NCBI GenBank assembly: GCA_905480065.1
Contig: CAJQOV010000157.1
Location: 1 to 10,140, forward strand
Origin: an uncultured Gammaproteobacteria bacterium
Lineage (GTDB): Bacteria; Pseudomonadota; Gammaproteobacteria; UBA9214
Direction of reading: 5' to 3'
DNA length: 10,140 bases
Part shown: one piece after another, positions 6,962 to 10,140 of the stretch
Numbering within the stretch: position 1 is the stretch's first letter
Layout: every line of letters begins with the position of its first letter
Notes under the pieces: generated by a model
Databases searched by the model: none
The model's input: only the letters and a program-made list of their open reading frames with translations
What the model was told of the DNA's origin: nothing
Made by a program: the position numbers and the translations under genes

Positions 6962-6989
6962 CTCACAGGCCATGACGGAACTGTATAAT
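6962..6989 (+). promoter_or_regulatory. Sigma70-type promoter for msbA
   Basis: A perfect TATAAT lies at 6984-6989, preceded at 16-base spacing by CTCACA (6962-6967), which matches four of six consensus -35 positions. The start of transcription would fall near 6996, leaving a leader of roughly 48 bases before the ATG at 7044. If correct, this rules out the upstream ATG codons at 6816 and 6972 as msbA starts. Confidence 0.55.
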
Positions 6990-7043
6990 ACCAGCCTGGC
7001 ACTACGGCCCCCGCCCCAAGGCCAAGCAACCGGCGACCCGCGA

Positions 7044-8777
7044 ATGGACAGACCGACAACCAGCCTTGCCCTGTACCGCCGACTGCTGGGCTATTCGATT
7101 CCCTACTGGAAGGTGTTGCTGGTGGCCCTGCTCGCCACGACGGTGGCCGCGGCCACGGAACCGGCAGTTCCTGCACTGTTGAAGCCGTTGCTCGACGGCG
7201 GTTTCATCCGCAAAGACCCGGGCTCCGTCCACCAGACCCTGTTGCTGCTGATCCTGGTGTTCCTGGTACGCGGCATCTCGAACTATGTCAGCACCGTCGC
7301 GATGAACTGGGTTTCCGGCAAGGTCATCAATGACCTGCGCGGTGAAATGTTTCACCGCCTGCTGCTCCTGCCCAGCAGCTACTTCGATGTAACCACCAGC
7401 GGAAACATCATCTCGCGCATCACCTTCAATGTGGAGCAGGTTGCGCAGGCCGCCAGCAATGTCCTGCTGGGCGGTGTACGCGACGTCCTGACGGTACTCG
7501 GCCTGCTGGCCTTCATCGCCTGGATCGACTGGCAGCTGTCCCTGCTGTTCCTGATCGTGGTACCGGCTGTCGCACTGGTCATCAAGCTGGTCAGCAAGCG
7601 CATGCGCAGGCTCAGTACGCTGTTGCAGCAGGCCATGGGCGACATGACACAGATTATCGAGGAAGCGATCAAGGGGAACCGCATTGTCAAGCTGTTCGGC
7701 GGCCAGCAGTACGAGAGCAAGCGTTTCGATGCCATGGCAAACCGGGTCCGGCATACCAATATCAAGATCATCACAACATCTGCAGCCAATGTACCCGTAG
7801 TGCAGATGATCGCGGTACTGACCCTGGCATTCATGATTTACCTGGTGACCTTGGCTGATGCGAAAAACGCCTTTAGCGCCGGCGACTTCGTTGCCTACTT
7901 CGGTGCCATGGGGCTGCTGTTCTCGCCATTGAAGCGGCTGACCAAGATCAATGAAAACATCCAGCGCGGACTCGCCGCCTCCGCATCCATCTTTGACCTG
8001 CTGGCCGAGCAGGCCGAATCCGACCAGGGCACGCAACGACTGGAACGCGCGCAGGGACGCATCGAGTTCCGTAATCTTTCCCTGCACTACGAGAGCGCCG
8101 AGATTCCTGCGCTACGGGACATCAACCTGCTCATTCAGCCGGGAGAAACCGTGGCACTGGTCGGACGATCGGGTAGCGGCAAATCCAGCCTCGCGGCGCT
8201 GGTGCCGCGGTTTTACCTGCCCAGCAGCGGCTCGGTCCTGCTGGACGACACCGACCTGCAGGCGCTTGCGCTACGCGACCTGCGCGCCAATATCGCCCTG
8301 GTGAACCAGGATATCGTGTTGTTCAACGACACCATCGCGGCCAATATCGCCTATGGAGCCATGCGCGAGTCCAGCCGCGATGACATCATCGCCGCCGCCG
8401 AAGCCGCGCACGCCATGGAATTCATTCGCGAGCTGCCGGATGGACTCGATACAATGATCGGGGAAAACGGCGCGCGTCTCTCCGGCGGCCAGCGCCAGCG
8501 GCTCGCCATTGCACGCGCACTGCTGAAGGACGCACCGGTGCTGATACTGGATGAGGCCACTTCGGCGCTGGACAGCGAGTCGGAACGGCATGTGCAGGAT
8601 GCACTGGAGACACTCAAGAGCGGCCGCACCTCGATCGTCATCGCGCACCGCCTGTCCACCATCGAGCATGCTGACCGGATCGTGGTGCTGGACAACGGCC
8701 GTATCGTGGAAATCGGTACCCACCGCGAATTACTGGACCAGGGTGGCGCGTACAGCCGGCTGCATCGTACACAGTAA
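7044..8777 (+). CDS. msbA: Lipid A export ATP-binding/permease protein MsbA
   Basis: ABC transporter half-molecule that dimerises in the inner membrane and flips lipid A-core from the cytoplasmic to the periplasmic leaflet using ATP. It has 577 residues; E. coli MsbA is about 580. Hydrophobic stretches expected for the six membrane helices lie near residues 24-46, 65-89, 148-181 (a helical pair), 251-270 and 282-295. The segment ALLKPLLDGGF (44-54) and the VSGKV after the second helix closely resemble E. coli MsbA. The ATPase domain is intact: Walker A GRSGSGKSS (374-382), Q-loop Gln422 in VNQD, signature LSGGQ (479-483), Walker B VLILDE (499-504) and the H-loop His535. The frame is open back to 6816, but the promoter at 6962-6989 and family alignment favour ATG 7044; its ribosome site is weak. 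It diverges from the zinc finger-ELM1-GT4 operon and converges on ilvE. Confidence 0.95.
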   Translation: MDRPTTSLALYRRLLGYSIPYWKVLLVALLATTVAAATEPAVPALLKPLLDGGFIRKDPGSVHQTLLLLILVFLVRGISNYVSTVAMNWVSGKVINDLRGEMFHRLLLLPSSYFDVTTSGNIISRITFNVEQVAQAASNVLLGGVRDVLTVLGLLAFIAWIDWQLSLLFLIVVPAVALVIKLVSKRMRRLSTLLQQAMGDMTQIIEEAIKGNRIVKLFGGQQYESKRFDAMANRVRHTNIKIITTSAANVPVVQMIAVLTLAFMIYLVTLADAKNAFSAGDFVAYFGAMGLLFSPLKRLTKINENIQRGLAASASIFDLLAEQAESDQGTQRLERAQGRIEFRNLSLHYESAEIPALRDINLLIQPGETVALVGRSGSGKSSLAALVPRFYLPSSGSVLLDDTDLQALALRDLRANIALVNQDIVLFNDTIAANIAYGAMRESSRDDIIAAAEAAHAMEFIRELPDGLDTMIGENGARLSGGQRQRLAIARALLKDAPVLILDEATSALDSESERHVQDALETLKSGRTSIVIAHRLSTIEHADRIVVLDNGRIVEIGTHRELLDQGGAYSRLHRTQ

Positions 8778-8790
8778 CAGTAGCAGCAAC

Positions 8791-8818
8791 TTGCAGGCGC
8801 GATTGCGCAGCCTGGCAA
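8791..8818. terminator. Hairpin between convergent msbA and ilvE, probable two-way terminator
   Basis: In the 64-base spacer, TTGC-AGGC-GCG (8791-8801) pairs with CGC-GCCT-GCAA (8806-8818) around an ATTG loop. This makes 11 pairs with two single-base bulges (A8809 and G8814). It lies 13 bases after the msbA stop and 23 bases after the ilvE stop. Neither side has a clear T tract, so termination efficiency is uncertain, but the position between converging genes suits a shared terminator. Confidence 0.45.
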
Positions 8819-8841
8819 CGAATCGCGGCCGCTGACCGCTG

Positions 8842-9762
8842 TTACACCAGCGTCAGCCAGTCCGTGTACTTGCCATGCCGGCCATGCACGACGTCGAAGT
8901 AGAGGGATTGCAGGCGCGTGGTGATCGGGCCGCGCGTACCGTTGCCGATCATGCGGTTGTCCACTTCACGGATCGGGGTCACTTCCGCCGCGGTGCCGGT
9001 GAAAAATGCCTCGTCGGCGATATACACCTCGTCACGCGTAATGCGTTTCTCGCGCAACTCGTAGCCCTCATCGGCCGCCAGCCGGCCGATGGTGTCACGC
9101 GTGATACCCTCCAGCGCCGAGGTCAGATCCGGCGTATAGATGACGCCATCGCGCACGATGAAGATATTCTCGCCGCTACCCTCGGCCACGAAGCCGTCCA
9201 CGTCCAGCAGCATCGCCTCGTCGTAACCGGAAGTCAGCGCCTCGTTCAGCGCCAGCATGGAGTTGATGTAGTGGCCGTTGGCCTTGGCCTTGCACATGGT
9301 GATGTTGACGTGATGACGGGTGTATGACGACGTCTTGATGCGGATACCCTTCTCCATGTTTTCCGCACCCAGGTAGGAGCCCCACTCCCAGGCCGCGACG
9401 ATCCCATGCACCTTGAGATTGTCGGCACGCAGCCCCATGCCCTCGGACCCGTAGAACAGCATCGGGCGGATGTAGGCGCTGTCCAGTCCGTTCTCGCGCA
9501 CCACGGTACGGTGCGCCTCGGCCAGGGTTTGCGCATCCCACGGCACCTTCATTTTCATGATGTGTGCCGAGCCATGCAGGCGGCGCATGTGCTCCGGCAG
9601 ACGGAAGATCGCGGTACCCTGCTCGGCCTTGTAGGCGCGCACGCCCTCGAATACTCCCATGCCGTAATGCAGGGTATGGGTCAGCACATGTACCTGCGCC
9701 TCGCGCCAGGGCACCAGCTTCCCATCCATCCAGATCACGCCATCACGATCAGACATCGACAT
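8842..9762 (-). CDS. ilvE: Branched-chain amino acid aminotransferase
   Basis: PLP enzyme of fold type IV that interconverts leucine, isoleucine and valine with their 2-oxo acids using glutamate/2-oxoglutarate; the last step of their synthesis, in the cytosol. The protein is about 306 residues, as usual for the family. It aligns along its length with E. coli IlvE: HVLTHTLHYGMGVFEGVRAY near the N-terminus, AYIRPMLFYG, the PLP lysine in CKAKANGHY (Lys160 from this start), EGSGENIFIV and the C-terminal FFTGTAAEVTPIREVD. The frame allows a GTG at 9771, but its GGAG (9773-9776, minus strand) is only one base away. The ATG at 9762 has that GGAG at ten bases and is preferred; ATG 9756 is also possible. 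It lies downstream of glnE on the same strand with about 160 bases between, and converges on msbA. It borders the glycan genes and is not part of that pathway. Confidence 0.94.
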   Translation of the reverse strand: MSMSDRDGVIWMDGKLVPWREAQVHVLTHTLHYGMGVFEGVRAYKAEQGTAIFRLPEHMRRLHGSAHIMKMKVPWDAQTLAEAHRTVVRENGLDSAYIRPMLFYGSEGMGLRADNLKVHGIVAAWEWGSYLGAENMEKGIRIKTSSYTRHHVNITMCKAKANGHYINSMLALNEALTSGYDEAMLLDVDGFVAEGSGENIFIVRDGVIYTPDLTSALEGITRDTIGRLAADEGYELREKRITRDEVYIADEAFFTGTAAEVTPIREVDNRMIGNGTRGPITTRLQSLYFDVVHGRHGKYTDWLTLV

Positions 9763-9772
9763 ACGGTTCACT

Positions 9773-9776
9773 CTCC
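9773..9776 (-). promoter_or_regulatory. Ribosome binding site for ilvE
   Basis: GGAG on the minus strand. Its distance to the ATG at 9762 is ten bases, while the GTG at 9771 would be too close, so it favours the ATG start. Confidence 0.5.
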
Positions 9777-9792
9777 GAAATATTTAGTACCG

Positions 9793-9841
9793 CGTGAGGC
9801 GTGAGATGTGAAAGGTGAAAGAGCCGGTGCGAGTCGTGAGC
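9793..9841 (+). repeat. Degenerate heptamer repeat, left arm (GTGAR units)
   Basis: Seven units in strict 7-base register: CGTGAGG (9793), CGTGAGA (9800), TGTGAAA (9807), GGTGAAA (9814), two decayed units (9821, 9828) and CGTGAGC (9835). The units oppose those at 9893-9948. Bases 9793-9811 match the reverse complement of 9913-9931 at 18 of 19 positions, the exception allowing a G-T pair. The arms sit in the glnE-ilvE spacer. Confidence 0.8.
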
Positions 9842-9892
9842 TGTTACCAGGCACGACCGGCTGATGCAGCTGCCGAACTTACCCGCCTGTTG

Positions 9893-9948
9893 CACGTCTC
9901 ACCCTTCACGTCTCACGTCTCACGCCTCACGTCTCACCCATCACCCGT
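9893..9948 (-). repeat. Heptamer repeat, right arm, running into the end of glnE
   Basis: Eight 7-base units on the plus strand: CACGTCT (9893), CACCCTT (9900), CACGTCT (9907 and 9914), CACGCCT (9921), CACGTCT (9928), CACCCAT (9935) and CACCCGT (9942). On the minus strand the main unit reads AGACGTG or AGGCGTG. The last units lie inside the glnE coding sequence and encode its final residues and stop codon. Confidence 0.85.
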
Positions 9949-10139
9949 TGCCAGATCCGGCCAACCGCAGCACGCTCCTCGGCCAGCTCGCTGCTGTCGA
10001 CCAGGGCGGGGGCATCCTGCAATACCCGGTGGTTGATGCGCTGGCGCAGCGCACAATAGGCCGCTGACAGGGCATCGACTTCATCCGCCGCCAATTCGAG
10101 CGCATCCGTTCCGGCGTGCTGGCGCGTCCGCGCGACGCC
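9927..10139 (-). CDS. glnE: Glutamate-ammonia-ligase adenylyltransferase, C-terminal 70 residues
   Basis: C-terminal fragment of GlnE, the bifunctional enzyme that adenylylates and deadenylylates glutamine synthetase in response to PII and glutamine, controlling nitrogen assimilation. Only the last 70 residues are in the window; the gene enters from the right edge. The fragment includes LSAAYCALRQRINHRVLQD and ends RIWQRVMGET, closely like the end of gammaproteobacterial GlnE (the LxxAYxxLRxRxHxxxLQ block and a terminal WxxxM-type helix). These residues belong to the C-terminal adenylyltransferase half, but no catalytic motif falls within the fragment. The stop codon TGA (9927-9929) and the last codons lie inside the heptamer repeat, so the exact C-terminus may have been shaped by repeat growth. 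ilvE follows on the same strand, an arrangement known in Pseudomonas. Confidence 0.88.
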   Translation of the reverse strand, partial: GVARTRQHAGTDALELAADEVDALSAAYCALRQRINHRVLQDAPALVDSSELAEERAAVGRIWQRVMGET

Positions 10140-10140
10140 G

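Noticed and set aside
6816..7043. N-terminal extension of msbA from an ATG at 6816 or 6972
   Set aside because: It overlaps the zinc-finger gene and both promoter boxes, and MsbA proteins are about 580 residues, which matches a start at 7044.
7002..8087. 361-residue minus-strand open frame inside msbA
   Set aside because: It is antisense to MsbA and its Gln/Asp/His-rich composition is what reversed membrane-protein codons give.
9893..9948. CRISPR array
   Set aside because: Units are 7 bases with no spacers, so this is a short tandem repeat.

Overview
The window reads as a lipopolysaccharide or surface-glycan locus of a Gram-negative proteobacterium, most likely a gammaproteobacterium. Three things point there: a full-length MsbA lipid A exporter, an ELM1-family (DUF1022-type) protein of the kind found in bacterial LPS clusters, and an ilvE gene directly downstream of the 3' end of glnE. 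From established knowledge, Pseudomonas also has glnE-ilvE beside its LPS core genes. The genus cannot be read from the sequence. The right two thirds is GC-rich. The left third, especially 1086-2147, is visibly richer in A and T, as is common in variable glycan-gene islands.

Layout: 1-289 has no convincing gene, except an open frame (3-152) that could be the tail of an upstream gene. A plus-strand operon follows: a GT-A-like glycosyltransferase (290-1042), a CgeB/GT-B-like glycosyltransferase (1086-2147) and a GT10 fucosyltransferase-like protein (2158-3225). Facing it across 13 bases is a second, diverged GT10 gene on the minus strand (3239-4228). A 352-base gap holding a possible folded element separates it from a compact minus-strand operon read 6858 to 4581: a small CHCC zinc-finger protein, an ELM1-family protein and a GT4 glycosyltransferase. 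msbA (7044-8777, plus) diverges from this operon, and the spacer carries two perfect TATAAT boxes, one per direction. msbA converges on ilvE (minus) over a hairpin, and ilvE lies downstream of the glnE 3' end (minus), which runs off the right edge. The ilvE-glnE spacer is built of heptameric repeats in inverted orientation that run into the last codons of glnE.

How the genes fit together (inference): the GT4, GT-A-like, GT-B-like and two GT10 enzymes probably build the outer core or a related surface oligosaccharide on the cytoplasmic face, and MsbA flips the lipid A-core across the inner membrane. The zinc-finger and ELM1 proteins share the GT4 operon but have no proven role. ilvE and glnE are housekeeping nitrogen and amino-acid genes bordering the locus.

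I see no CRISPR array, phage, insertion sequence, tRNA or rRNA. No wholly new system is evident. The most unusual items are the convergent GT10 pair with similar basic tails, and the heptamer inverted repeat overlapping the glnE stop codon.
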